Shown one piece after another: positions 39,286 through 47,621 of a DNA stretch of 64,000 nucleotides. A model generated the notes under the pieces. The model had not been told where the DNA came from, made no database searches, and saw nothing but the letters and a program-made list of their open reading frames with translations. The DNA is from Massilia sp. HP4 (lineage in GTDB: Bacteria > Pseudomonadota > Gammaproteobacteria > Burkholderiales > Burkholderiaceae_D): contig NZ_STGG01000009.1 of NCBI RefSeq assembly GCF_005222695.1, forward strand, positions 24,082-88,081, given 5' to 3'. Within the stretch, counting starts at the first letter, position 1. Each line of letters opens with the position of its first letter. A program made the position numbers and the translations under genes.

Positions 39286-40431
39286 TTACAGGAAGCCGGG
39301 CATCGGCGCAACGCCCAGGGCGACGGCGCCGGCGCCGTCATAGATGCCTTCGCCGAGGAAGGCGTGCTGGCGCACCACGGCGGCGTCGCGCAGGTAGCGC
39401 TGCAGCGGGTGGCTGTTATAGATGGCGGTGGTGCCGGCCAGGCCGTACATCTGCTGCACCACCCAGTCGCCGGCGCGCGCGGCGTCGACCGCGGCCAGGC
39501 GCAGCAGCGCCACCTGTTCGGGCGTGACGGGGTTACCGGCCAGGATCGATTCCCAGACCTCGCCCGTGATGTCGTAGAAGAAGCCGCGAGCGGCGCGCAG
39601 GCGGGCCTCGCTCTTGGCCACTTCGATCCGTACATACGAACGGTCGGCCAGCTTGGGCGCGCCGGTGATCGCGACCCGCCCGCCCGCCATCTGGCCGATC
39701 TCGTCGATCGCGGCGCGCGCGATGCCGAGGTTGACCACGGCCAGCACCTGGGCAGCGTAGGCGATGCTCGGATAGCGGTACAGCGGCTCGTCGATGGTCG
39801 GCTCGCCGCCGCGGATGAAGGTCCAGTCGTCGTCGACGAATTGCGACGTGACTTTCAAGTCATGGCTGCCGGTGCCGCACAGGCCCATCACGTCCCAGTT
39901 GTCGACGATCTCGACCTTGCCCGGGTCGAGCACCGCGGTGCGCGGCTTGCCGCCGGGCTGGCCAGGTGCGCCGGTACCGATGCCCACGCCCAGCAGGTCG
40001 GCGCCCTTGCAGCCGCTGGCGAACTTCCAGGTGCCGTTCACCATCCAGCCGCCCTCGACCTGGGTCGCAGGCTGGATCGGGAACAGGCCGCCGGCGAACA
40101 CCAGGTCGGGACTGGCCGCATACATCTTCGCCTGGGTCGCTTTCGGCAGCGCCGCCAGGTACACCGAGGCCGAGCCGAAGCTGGCCACCCAGCCGACCGA
40201 GCCGTCGGCTTGCGAAATGCGCTCGACCAGCTCGAGGAACGCCACCGGGCCGATGCCGCTGCCGCCGAAGCACAGCGGGGTCGCCGCGCGGTACACGCCG
40301 TGGCGCTTGAGGCGCTCGATGACGTCGCGCGGCACGTGGCGCAGCTGGGTGAACTCGGCGCGGCGGGCGCGGATGTCGGCCAGCAGCGCATCCAGGGTAT
40401 CGGCCTCGGTCGGGGCCTGCAAATCGAGCAT
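39286..40431 (-). CDS. iacA: Indole-3-acetate monooxygenase, acyl-CoA dehydrogenase fold
   Basis: 381 residues from the ATG at 40431. The fold is that of acyl-CoA dehydrogenase-like group D flavin monooxygenases: N-terminal helices (VIERLKRHGVYRAATPLCFG), LELVERISQADGSVGWVA, the middle beta domain (GGWMVNGTWKFASGC) and C-terminal helices. IacA performs the first oxidation of the indole ring with reduced flavin supplied by a reductase (iacG here). The start at 40431 has GGAGA seven bases upstream; an ATG four codons earlier overlaps that ribosome site and is less likely. First gene of the long minus-strand run. Confidence 0.87.
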   Translation of the reverse strand: MLDLQAPTEADTLDALLADIRARRAEFTQLRHVPRDVIERLKRHGVYRAATPLCFGGSGIGPVAFLELVERISQADGSVGWVASFGSASVYLAALPKATQAKMYAASPDLVFAGGLFPIQPATQVEGGWMVNGTWKFASGCKGADLLGVGIGTGAPGQPGGKPRTAVLDPGKVEIVDNWDVMGLCGTGSHDLKVTSQFVDDDWTFIRGGEPTIDEPLYRYPSIAYAAQVLAVVNLGIARAAIDEIGQMAGGRVAITGAPKLADRSYVRIEVAKSEARLRAARGFFYDITGEVWESILAGNPVTPEQVALLRLAAVDAARAGDWVVQQMYGLAGTTAIYNSHPLQRYLRDAAVVRQHAFLGEGIYDGAGAVALGVAPMPGFL

Positions 40432-40558
40432 GGTCGTCTCCATTGTTGGGTAGTGCCGGAACGTGTGCCGGACGGGTTGGGAACCAGTGTAGGCAGCCCG
40501 GCAGTGCGCTTCAATTCGGAGGATGCGGCTGCGCGCTAGGTAGAAGCACGGCGGCGCA

Positions 40559-40574
40559 TAAAGAAACTACGTAG
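40559..40574 (+). promoter_or_regulatory. Candidate FixJ-type response-regulator box between iacA and the kinase gene
   Basis: TAAAGAAACTACGTAG, ending in the palindrome CTACGTAG. It matches the box at 48244 at 14 of 16 positions and resembles FixJ/StyR-type sites as I remember them. It lies 66 bp upstream of the kinase ATG and 128 bp upstream of iacA. Confidence 0.6.
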
Positions 40575-40639
40575 CCGCGGCCCGCGCGATGCTCCGTATA
40601 ATCGGCGCTCTACACCTGGCGGCAAGGACGAGGACGATC

Positions 40640-42124
40640 ATGGAACGTTTCGAAGCGGCGGATTTCAAGTCGATGATGGAGGCCATGTCGTCCTGCGTCA
40701 TCGTGCACGACGCCCACAGCAAGTCCATCCTGTGGGCCAATCCGGCCGCCTGCGCGGCGCTCGGCTTCACGCTCGACGAATTGCTGCCGCTGAAGGCTCC
40801 CGACATGAGCGGGCGCGCCGACCAGTACCGGCGCGAGATCGGCCTGCGCTGGCTGCAGGGCGCCGTCGAGCGCGGCCTGAACGTCATCGAATGGTGCTAC
40901 CGCGCCAAGAACGGCGAAGAGATCCTGTCCGAGGCCACCGCCACCCTGGTGCGCCTGGCCCGCGGCGACATCATCCTGGTACAGTTCCGCGACATCGCGC
41001 GCGAGGAACAGGCGCGGCGCGACATGCGGCGCCTGGAAAGCCGGCTCAAGGAATTCATGCAGGATTCGGTCGAAGGCGTGGCGGTGCTGGGGCCGGGCGG
41101 GCGCTTCGAGCACCTGAGCGCCACCGGCCGCAAGCTCCTGACGCTGGAAGGCGAGCCCGCCCATGAGCTGCCTGCCCTGCCGGCGCTGTGCACGCCGGAG
41201 ACGGCGCGCGAAGTCGAGGCCGCGCAGGCGCTGGCCCGGCCCGAATTGCCGCCGCTGTCCTTCGTATTCGAAGCCGTACTGGCGCGCGGCGTGCGGCGCT
41301 GGTTCCAGGCCAGTTGCCGCCACATCGACATCGAGGACGACCTGAAGGGCCATCTGCTGCACTTTCGCGACGTCACCGAACAAGTCGAGGCCGAGCAGCT
41401 GCGGCGCGACCAGCAGGCCGCCCTCGAATACCTGGCGCGCCACAATGCGATGGGCGAAATGGCGGCCGCCATCGCGCATGAACTGAGCCAGCCGCTGGCG
41501 GCGATCCGCAACTACCTGGAAGGCGCCAGCCTGCGCCTGCGCACGCCGGACGCCGACCGCGCCGGCATCGTGTTCGGCCTGGACGCCGCCACGCGCCAGG
41601 CCGACCATGCCAGCGCCATCATCAAGAGCGTGCGCGACTACGTGGTCAGGCTCGAGCATAGCGAGGCGCCGGCCGACCTGAACGCGATCCTGCTCGACGC
41701 CCGCTATTTCATCGGCCTCAAGGCGGCCGAGGCCGGCGTGCGGCTCGAGTTCGCGTTCTCGGTCGATGCCTTGCCGCTGCGCTGCGAGAAGGTGCTGCTG
41801 GGCCAGGTGATCCTGAACCTGGCCTTCAATGCGATCGAAGAGATGCAGCGCTTCCCGGCCGAACGGCGCCTGGTGCGCATCTGGTGCGAACGGCAGGGCG
41901 GCCGCGCCCTGCTGTCGGTGCAGGACCAGGGCAACGGCATCGACGCCTCGCTGCACGAGCGCCTGTTCGACGGCTTCTTTACCTCCAAGGTCAGCGGCAA
42001 CGGCATCGGGCTGGCGCTGTGCAAGAACATCGTCGGCCGCCACCACGGCGACATCTGGGCCGAAGCCGGCAGCGACGGCGGCGCCCTGTTCCGCTTCTCG
42101 CTGCCGCTGCTGCAGGATGACTGA
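40640..42124 (+). CDS. Soluble PAS histidine kinase of the auxin island
   Basis: 494 residues with no membrane segment or signal peptide. Two PAS domains (about 10-125 and 135-260) precede a HisKA region with the histidine in AIAHELSQPLAAIRNYLEGA and an HATPase (NLAFNAIEEM, DQGNGID, GNGIGLALCKNIV). This is the FixL/StyS-like class, which pairs with FixJ-type regulators such as the one at 48314. A PAS domain could read indole-3-acetate directly. ATG at 40640 follows AGGACG. It is divergent from iacA and ends base-to-base against the convergent LysR gene inside TGATCA. Confidence 0.88.
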   Translation: MERFEAADFKSMMEAMSSCVIVHDAHSKSILWANPAACAALGFTLDELLPLKAPDMSGRADQYRREIGLRWLQGAVERGLNVIEWCYRAKNGEEILSEATATLVRLARGDIILVQFRDIAREEQARRDMRRLESRLKEFMQDSVEGVAVLGPGGRFEHLSATGRKLLTLEGEPAHELPALPALCTPETAREVEAAQALARPELPPLSFVFEAVLARGVRRWFQASCRHIDIEDDLKGHLLHFRDVTEQVEAEQLRRDQQAALEYLARHNAMGEMAAAIAHELSQPLAAIRNYLEGASLRLRTPDADRAGIVFGLDAATRQADHASAIIKSVRDYVVRLEHSEAPADLNAILLDARYFIGLKAAEAGVRLEFAFSVDALPLRCEKVLLGQVILNLAFNAIEEMQRFPAERRLVRIWCERQGGRALLSVQDQGNGIDASLHERLFDGFFTSKVSGNGIGLALCKNIVGRHHGDIWAEAGSDGGALFRFSLPLLQDD

Positions 42125-43048
42125 TCAGGCGCCGCGCCCGTAGCGCTGCAACAGGTCGAGCACCAGCTGGCGCAGCCAGCGGTTGCCGCCATCGTTCTCG
42201 AATTCCTCGTGCCAGTGCAGGGTCACGTCCACCGCGGGCAGGTCGACCGGCAGGCCGTAGATGCGGAACTGGCCGCCGGCGTTGAACAGCTTCGAGATCC
42301 GCAGCGGCAAGGTCGCGGCCAGGTCGGACTGCAGCAGGATCAGCGGCAGCACCGAGAAATGCGGGATCTCGAGCGCGATCCGGCGCACGATGCCGCGCTC
42401 CTGCAGAACCTGGGCCAGCTGGCTGTGGCTGCTCTCGGCCGAGCGCACCTGCACATGCGACAGGGCCTGGTACTCCTCTACCGACAAGGTCTTGTGGCGC
42501 GGCTGGCCCGGGGCCTTGCGCGTCAGGCAGCAGTAGGCGTCGTTGAACAGCAGGGCGTGGCGCGTTGCGTCCTTGAGCGCCGGCAGGTTGCCGATCGCGA
42601 GGTCGAGCCGCCCGGTGCGCAGCGACTCCACGATCTGGTCTTGCGGCACCTGCACCACCTTCAATTGCACGTTCGGCGCCTGCAGCCGCAGGTGCTCGCA
42701 GATCGGCGGCAGGAACACCATCTCGGCCACGTCGGTCATCGACACCCTGAACACCCGCTCGCTCACGGCCGGATCGAAGCCGCCGGCCAGGCGCAGCGCC
42801 TCTTGCACCGCCTGCAGCGCGCGCGCGATCGGATTGGCCAGTTCGAGCGCGGTCGGCGTCGGCTGCATGCCGTCGCGCGTGCGCACGAACAGCGGATCCT
42901 CGAACAGCTCGCGCAGGCGGTTCAGCGCATGGCTGACGGCCGGCTGCGACAGGTGCAGCCGGTTGCCCGCCAGGGTCAGGCTGCGCTCGTCGAGCACCGC
43001 CTGGAATACCCGCAGCAGGTTCAGGTCCATATTGTGAAAGGTCGGCAT
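42125..43048 (-). CDS. LysR-type regulator divergent from iacI
   Basis: 307 residues. The winged helix reads MDLNLLRVFQAVLDERSLTL and AGNRLHLSQPAVSHALNRLR, the NahR/NodD/LinR-like subgroup that answers to aromatic inducers; the effector domain contains MTDVAEMVFLPPICEHLR. Divergent from iacI-iacH-iacC-iacD-iacF, with a candidate double operator in the 118-bp gap, so it very probably controls that operon. The effector is unknown; indole-3-acetate or an early product is the reasonable guess. Confidence 0.88.
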   Translation of the reverse strand: MPTFHNMDLNLLRVFQAVLDERSLTLAGNRLHLSQPAVSHALNRLRELFEDPLFVRTRDGMQPTPTALELANPIARALQAVQEALRLAGGFDPAVSERVFRVSMTDVAEMVFLPPICEHLRLQAPNVQLKVVQVPQDQIVESLRTGRLDLAIGNLPALKDATRHALLFNDAYCCLTRKAPGQPRHKTLSVEEYQALSHVQVRSAESSHSQLAQVLQERGIVRRIALEIPHFSVLPLILLQSDLAATLPLRISKLFNAGGQFRIYGLPVDLPAVDVTLHWHEEFENDGGNRWLRQLVLDLLQRYGRGA

Positions 43049-43066
43049 CAGTCACCATCATTCGCT

Positions 43067-43108
43067 TGATTCATGATCCAAATATGTCACATGCATTTGA
43101 TTAATGCA
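43067..43108. promoter_or_regulatory. Candidate LysR operator: 30-bp-phased repeat in the LysR-iacI gap
   Basis: TTGATTCATG (43067) and TTGATTAATG (43097) are 9/10-identical direct repeats spaced exactly 30 bp apart. The second is embedded in the perfect dyad TGCAT-N7-ATGCA (43092-43108). Two phased sites between divergent genes is the normal LysR arrangement. Confidence 0.6.
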
Positions 43109-43166
43109 ACTGCAGTTCGTAGTATCGGTGCCAGGCAGATGCCAATAAAAGCATGGAGCGAGACAC

Positions 43167-43691
43167 ATGAATTCAACCGATACCGACCGCCTGCAGGAGC
43201 TGGCCCGGCGCCTGGAGCGCCTGGACGCGGCGCAGGCGGCGCGCAACACGCTGGGCCGCTACATGCAGTTGTGCGACGTGCCTTGCGGCGACTGCGGCGC
43301 CCTCGGACTGGCCGACCTGTTCAGCGCGGACGCCGTCTGGGAAGGCGTCGGCCCGCTGTACGCCGGCAAGTTCGGACGCCACCAGGGCCCGGCCGCCATC
43401 GCCGCCTTCGTCGGCAGCTACCTGGCGCCCTCCCCGCACTTCACGCGCAACCTGCATTTTTTGACGTCCGAACAGCTGGAAGTCGACGCCGACTGTCGGC
43501 GCGCGCACGGGCGATGGCTGATGCTCCAGCTGTCCACCTATGGCGCCGGCGGCGCCGAAGCGATCACGGCGCGCCTGGCGATCGACTTCGTCCCGGGGCC
43601 GGATGGCTGCTGGCTGATCGCCCACTTCCGTACCGAACGGCTCGAATGCGTGCCGTGGAACCACGGCGCCGCGCGCGAGGTGGCCCCATGA
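43167..43691 (+). CDS. iacI: SnoaL-like protein IacI of indole-3-acetate degradation
   Basis: 174 residues of the SnoaL/NTF2-like fold: an N-terminal helix (RLERLDAAQAARNTLGRYMQ), LADLFSADAVWEG, FVGSYLAPSPHFTRNLHFLT and a C-terminal sheet. IacI proteins accompany the iac dioxygenase and amidase; they may isomerise or hydrolyse an intermediate. GGAGCGA precedes the ATG. Its stop overlaps the start of iacH as ATGA. First gene of the plus-strand iac operon, opposite the LysR gene. Confidence 0.8.
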   Translation: MNSTDTDRLQELARRLERLDAAQAARNTLGRYMQLCDVPCGDCGALGLADLFSADAVWEGVGPLYAGKFGRHQGPAAIAAFVGSYLAPSPHFTRNLHFLTSEQLEVDADCRRAHGRWLMLQLSTYGAGGAEAITARLAIDFVPGPDGCWLIAHFRTERLECVPWNHGAAREVAP

Positions 43692-44818
43692 GCGCATTTG
43701 TCCAACGCCTGTCGGTGGGTGACGCCAACGGCCCGACCATCGCCATCAAGGATTGCATCGACATCGCCGGCTGGCCGACCCGTGCCGGCAGCGCCGCGCT
43801 GGCCGACGCGCCGCCGGCGCGCGGCGACGCCGCCGCCGTGCGCGCGCTGCTGGAGGCGGGATGGCATATCGTCGGCAAGACCACCATGCATGAACTGGCC
43901 TACGGCATGAGCGGCATCAACCACTGGGCCGGCACGCCTCTCAATCCACAAGATCCATCCCTGATCACCGGCGGCTCCTCGAGCGGCTCGGCCGCCGCGG
44001 TGGGCGCCGGCGAAGTCGATGCGGCCCTCGGCAGCGATACCGGCGGCTCGATCCGCCTGCCGGCCGCCTGCTGCGGCGTGATCGGCCTGAAGCCAAGCTT
44101 TGGCCGGGTCGACCGCCGCGGCGCCCAGCCGCCCACCAGCAGCCTCGATTGCATCGGTCCCTTCGCCCGCGAGATGAATGTGATGAATCTGGTGATGGCG
44201 GCGCTGGCGCCGGGCTTCGACGGCGCCGCCGCCGGCACGCCGTTGGCCGCAGCGCGCATCGGCGTCGTCGCAACCGACGCCGATCCCGCAATCGACGCGA
44301 CCATCGCCGCCGCGCTGCAGGCCAGCGGCTGGCAATGCACGCCACGCGCCTTGCCCGGCCTGGGGGCCGCCTTCGAAGCTGGCCTCACCGTCATCAACCA
44401 TGAAACCTGGGCCGCCTTCGGCCACCTCGTCGCGAGCGGCAGGGTCGGCGCGGATGTCGCCCAGCGCCTGCAGGCGGCCAGCGCCACGACCGCGGCCGAC
44501 CTGCAAGCCGCCGAGCGGGTACGAGAACAGTTCAGCCTCGAGGTCGAGCGCGCCCTGCTGGACGTCGACGCGCTGGTGCTGCCAACCTTGCCCCGCTTGC
44601 CGCCATCCTTGGCCGACATCGAGGGCGGGCTGTCGATCGTCACCCTGAGCGCACTGGTGCGGCCCTTCAATCTCTCTGGCCATCCGGCGCTGAGCTTTCC
44701 GGTGCCGCTCGCGGGCGGCGCCCTCACGACCGGCCTGCAACTGGTCGGCCGCAAGGGCGAGGACGAGCGCCTGTGCGCGCTGGCCCTGCACCTCGAACGC
44801 AGCCTGAACACACGATAA
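43688..44818 (+). CDS. iacH: Amidase IacH of indole-3-acetate degradation
   Basis: 376 residues, amidase-signature family. The Ser-cisSer-Lys triad is visible: lysine in IAIKDCIDIAG, cis-serine in TGGSSSGSAAAV, and the nucleophile serine in SDTGGSIRLPAA. IacH is thought to open an amide or lactam formed from the oxidised indole ring, or to release indole-3-acetate from conjugates; the sequence cannot decide. ATG at 43688 overlaps the iacI stop. Longer readings upstream are shadows of iacI. Confidence 0.87.
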   Translation: MSAFVQRLSVGDANGPTIAIKDCIDIAGWPTRAGSAALADAPPARGDAAAVRALLEAGWHIVGKTTMHELAYGMSGINHWAGTPLNPQDPSLITGGSSSGSAAAVGAGEVDAALGSDTGGSIRLPAACCGVIGLKPSFGRVDRRGAQPPTSSLDCIGPFAREMNVMNLVMAALAPGFDGAAAGTPLAAARIGVVATDADPAIDATIAAALQASGWQCTPRALPGLGAAFEAGLTVINHETWAAFGHLVASGRVGADVAQRLQAASATTAADLQAAERVREQFSLEVERALLDVDALVLPTLPRLPPSLADIEGGLSIVTLSALVRPFNLSGHPALSFPVPLAGGALTTGLQLVGRKGEDERLCALALHLERSLNTR

Positions 44819-44840
44819 CCATTCCCACACTGGAGCATCC

Positions 44841-46130
44841 ATGAACGCCCCTTTACGTTTCCATCCGCGCAAGCCGGATTCCTCTTGCGCCGACCTGGTG
44901 CAGGACAGCGTCGTCGATCCGGCGCTGTACACGGATCCGCAGATCTTCGACCTCGAAATGGACCGCATCTTCGCCCGTACCTGGGTCTGGGTCGCCCACG
45001 TGAGCGAGCTGCCCAAGCCGGGCGACTTCCGCTCGACCTTCGTCGGCCGCAACCCGGTGATCGTGGTGCGCGACCGCAAGGACGAGATCCACGTGCTGGA
45101 AAACCGCTGCCGCCACCGCGGCGCCACGGTCTGCGAAAAGAGCAAGGGCAATGCCACCGGCTTTACCTGCCCCTACCACAGCTGGTCGTATGGCCTGGAC
45201 GGCAAGCTGCGCGGCCTGCCGTATTCGGATGGCTACGAAGACGTCATCGAAAAAGGCGACCTGCCGCTCAAGAGCCTGAAGGTCGGCGTCTACGCCGGCA
45301 TGATCTTCGCCAGCTACAACCAGGACATCGAACCGCTCGAAGACTTCCTGGGCAATGCGCGCCACTGGATCGACCTGTTCATGAAACAGGGCGCGGGCTT
45401 CCCGGTCAAGACCCAGGGCGAACACAAGTTCAGCTTCAAGGGCAACTGGAAGATCCAGCTCGAGAACACCACCGACGGCTACCACTTCCCGGTCGTGCAC
45501 AAGACCTTCCTGCAATCGGTCGACGCCGAGACCTCGGAGATGCTGTCCTTCATGACCGACGAGGAATCGATCACCCGCTCGCTGGGCAACGGCCACAGCG
45601 TGATGGTGATGGTGCCGGAACACGTCGACCTCGACGTCGACGACGGCAGCGAACAGCTGCAGGAACGCTTCGCCCACGTGATCGAGGCGCTGTCGAAGGA
45701 CTATCCGCCGGAACAGGTGCGCCGCATCGTGCGCTCGCTGCACGGCGCCGGCTTCAACCTGAACCTGTTCCCCAATGTCGCGATGTCGATGTCGTTCTTC
45801 CGCGTGCTGCGCCCGGTGTCGGTGGACGAGACCGAGATCCGCCACATCGCCCTGGGGATGGATGGCGGGCCGGAGATCGCCAACCGCGAGCGCTTGCGCA
45901 TCCACGAACACTTCCAGGGTCCGTTCGGTTTCGGCAGCCCGGACGATGCCGAAGCCTGGGAAAGGGTGCAAGCCGGCGCGCACGCGGGACGCGACGTGCC
46001 GATCCTGGTCAACCGCGGCCTGAACCGCGAATGGCAGGACACGAATGGCGACAAGGTGTCGCATTCGACCGACGAAACCGGCATGCGCGAAGCGTACGCC
46101 ATGTGGAAAAGGATGATGAGCAATGACTGA
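44841..46130 (+). CDS. iacC: Rieske aromatic-ring-hydroxylating oxygenase, large subunit
   Basis: 429 residues. The Rieske centre is CRHRGATVC (Cys and His) with CPYHSW (Cys and His) 16 residues later. The mononuclear iron site shows in TDGYHFPVVHKTFL with the later aspartate. Together with the small subunit and reductase downstream it forms the ring-cleaving or ring-hydroxylating oxygenase that leads to catechol in iac pathways. GGAGC precedes the ATG. Overlaps the next gene by eight bases. Confidence 0.92.
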   Translation: MNAPLRFHPRKPDSSCADLVQDSVVDPALYTDPQIFDLEMDRIFARTWVWVAHVSELPKPGDFRSTFVGRNPVIVVRDRKDEIHVLENRCRHRGATVCEKSKGNATGFTCPYHSWSYGLDGKLRGLPYSDGYEDVIEKGDLPLKSLKVGVYAGMIFASYNQDIEPLEDFLGNARHWIDLFMKQGAGFPVKTQGEHKFSFKGNWKIQLENTTDGYHFPVVHKTFLQSVDAETSEMLSFMTDEESITRSLGNGHSVMVMVPEHVDLDVDDGSEQLQERFAHVIEALSKDYPPEQVRRIVRSLHGAGFNLNLFPNVAMSMSFFRVLRPVSVDETEIRHIALGMDGGPEIANRERLRIHEHFQGPFGFGSPDDAEAWERVQAGAHAGRDVPILVNRGLNREWQDTNGDKVSHSTDETGMREAYAMWKRMMSND

Positions 46131-46626
46131 CCTGAGTATCCCACCGGCCGACCTGGCCACCCCGCTGGGCCGCGCCATCGCCTTCGCCTGGCACGAAGCG
46201 GAACTGCTGGACCGCAAGGACTACGCCGCTTGGGGCGCGCTGTGGAGCGCCGACGGCCACTATGTGGTGCCGATCGAGCGCGACAGCGAGGACTTCGCCA
46301 GCCAGCTCAATTACGTCTACGACGATGCACGCATGCGCCAGCTGCGCATCGAGCGCCTGACCTCGGGCCATTCGATGTCGGCCGCCGACTCCGCCGTTAC
46401 CGTGCGCACCGTGTCGCGCTTCACCCTGGTGCGCACCGAGGGCGACGAAGTCGAGGTCCGCTCGGCCCAGATCCTGGCCGCCTACAAGCGCGGCGCCACG
46501 ACCCTGTTCGCCGGCGACCTGACTCACCGCATCCGCTTCACGGCCGACGGCCCGCGGCTGGCGCAAAAGGTGGTGCGCCTGGTCAATTCGCAGGATGCGT
46601 TGAACGCACTGGGCTTCCTCCTGTGA
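46123..46626 (+). CDS. iacD: Ring-hydroxylating oxygenase, small subunit
   Basis: 167 residues of the ring-hydroxylating beta-subunit fold: AIAFAWHEAELLDRKDYAAW, HYVVPIERDSEDF, NYVYDDARMRQLRIERL and LVNSQDALNALGFLL. It is the structural partner of IacC in an alpha-beta oxygenase. Starts inside the end of iacC, so translation is coupled. The following reductase start lies at or just past its stop. Confidence 0.9.
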   Translation: MTDLSIPPADLATPLGRAIAFAWHEAELLDRKDYAAWGALWSADGHYVVPIERDSEDFASQLNYVYDDARMRQLRIERLTSGHSMSAADSAVTVRTVSRFTLVRTEGDEVEVRSAQILAAYKRGATTLFAGDLTHRIRFTADGPRLAQKVVRLVNSQDALNALGFLL

Positions 46627-46631
46627 CGGCC

Positions 46632-47582
46632 ATGAAACTCACCGTCGAGAACATCACCGAGGAAGCGCCGGGCATCCGGGCCTTGCGCCTGGTGGCGCCG
46701 GATGGCGCCGCGCTGCCGCCCTACACCCCGGGCGCCCACGTCGACATCACGGCGCCCGGCGGCATCGTGCGCCAGTATTCGCTGTGCGGCGATCCGGCCG
46801 ACAGCGGCGCCTACCTGGTCGCCATCAAGCTCGATCCCCAGTCGCGCGGCGGTTCGCGCGCCCTGCACGGCGAGGTCGCGGTCGGCAGCGTGCTGGAGGT
46901 CGGCGCGCCGCGCAACCTGTTCGCGCTGGTGCCTAGCGCGCCCGAGCACCTGCTGTTCGGCGCCGGCATCGGCATCACGCCGCTCCTGAGCATGGCGTAT
47001 GCGCTGGCGGCCGATGGCGCCCGCTACACGCTGCACTACTTTGCCCGCAGCGCCGAGGAATGCGCCTTCGCCGAGCTGCTGGCGCGCGAGCCGTTCGCGG
47101 ACCGTGTGCGCTTTCATTACGCGGTGCCGCGCGACGGGCTCGACGCGCTGCTCGACGACTGCCTGGCGCAGGGCAGCAACGCCGCCCACGTCTATACCTG
47201 CGGCCCGGCGCCGTTCATGGACAGGGTAGTGGCGCGCGCGTCCATCGGCCGCCCGGCGGACGCGATCCACCTCGAGCACTTCAAGGCCGATCCGGTGGCG
47301 CCGAACGGCGAGGAACATGCGTTCGAGGTGGAACTGGCCAGCTCGGGGCAGTTGCTGGCGGTGCCGCCCGGGACCAGCATCGTCGCGGTGCTGGCCGAGG
47401 CCGGGATCCAGATCGACACCTCGTGCCGCGAAGGGATTTGCGGCACCTGCATCGTGCCGGTGCTGGAGGGGGAGCCCGACCACCGCGACCACTGCCTGTC
47501 GAAGAAGGAAAAGGCGGCCAACGACCAGATCTGCTGCTGCGTATCGCGTTCGCGCACGTCGCGCCTGGTGCTGGACCTGTAG
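46632..47582 (+). CDS. iacF: Phthalate-dioxygenase-reductase-type electron donor
   Basis: 316 residues. Order: flavin domain (HVDITAPGGIVRQYSLCGD), NAD domain (LLFGAGIGITPLLSMAYAL, AHVYTCGPAPFMD) and C-terminal plant-type 2Fe-2S domain (CREGICGTCIVPV and the later cysteine in HRDHCLS). It passes electrons from NAD(P)H to the IacCD oxygenase, so no separate ferredoxin is needed. The ATG at 46632 is chosen; a GTG at 46623 overlapping the iacD stop (GTGA) is a real alternative three codons longer. Longer readings are shadows of iacD. Confidence 0.9.
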   Translation: MKLTVENITEEAPGIRALRLVAPDGAALPPYTPGAHVDITAPGGIVRQYSLCGDPADSGAYLVAIKLDPQSRGGSRALHGEVAVGSVLEVGAPRNLFALVPSAPEHLLFGAGIGITPLLSMAYALAADGARYTLHYFARSAEECAFAELLAREPFADRVRFHYAVPRDGLDALLDDCLAQGSNAAHVYTCGPAPFMDRVVARASIGRPADAIHLEHFKADPVAPNGEEHAFEVELASSGQLLAVPPGTSIVAVLAEAGIQIDTSCREGICGTCIVPVLEGEPDHRDHCLSKKEKAANDQICCCVSRSRTSRLVLDL

Positions 47583-47585
47583 GAA

Positions 47586-47611
47586 TGCGTGGGCGGTACG
47601 CCGCCCACGCA
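47586..47611. terminator. Bidirectional hairpin between convergent iacF and iacG
   Basis: A perfect 11-bp stem (TGCGTGGGCGG/CCGCCCACGCA) with loop TACG in the 39-bp convergent gap. It lacks a clear T-run on either strand, but position and stability suit a shared terminator. Confidence 0.7.
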
Positions 47612-47621
47612 GGAAGGAGAA

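Noticed and set aside
37519..40539. A 1006-codon plus-strand open frame
   Set aside because: It runs antisense through the tautomerase, iacE, iacB and iacA, has biased His/Gln/Arg composition and no domain. It is an open shadow of GC-rich genes.
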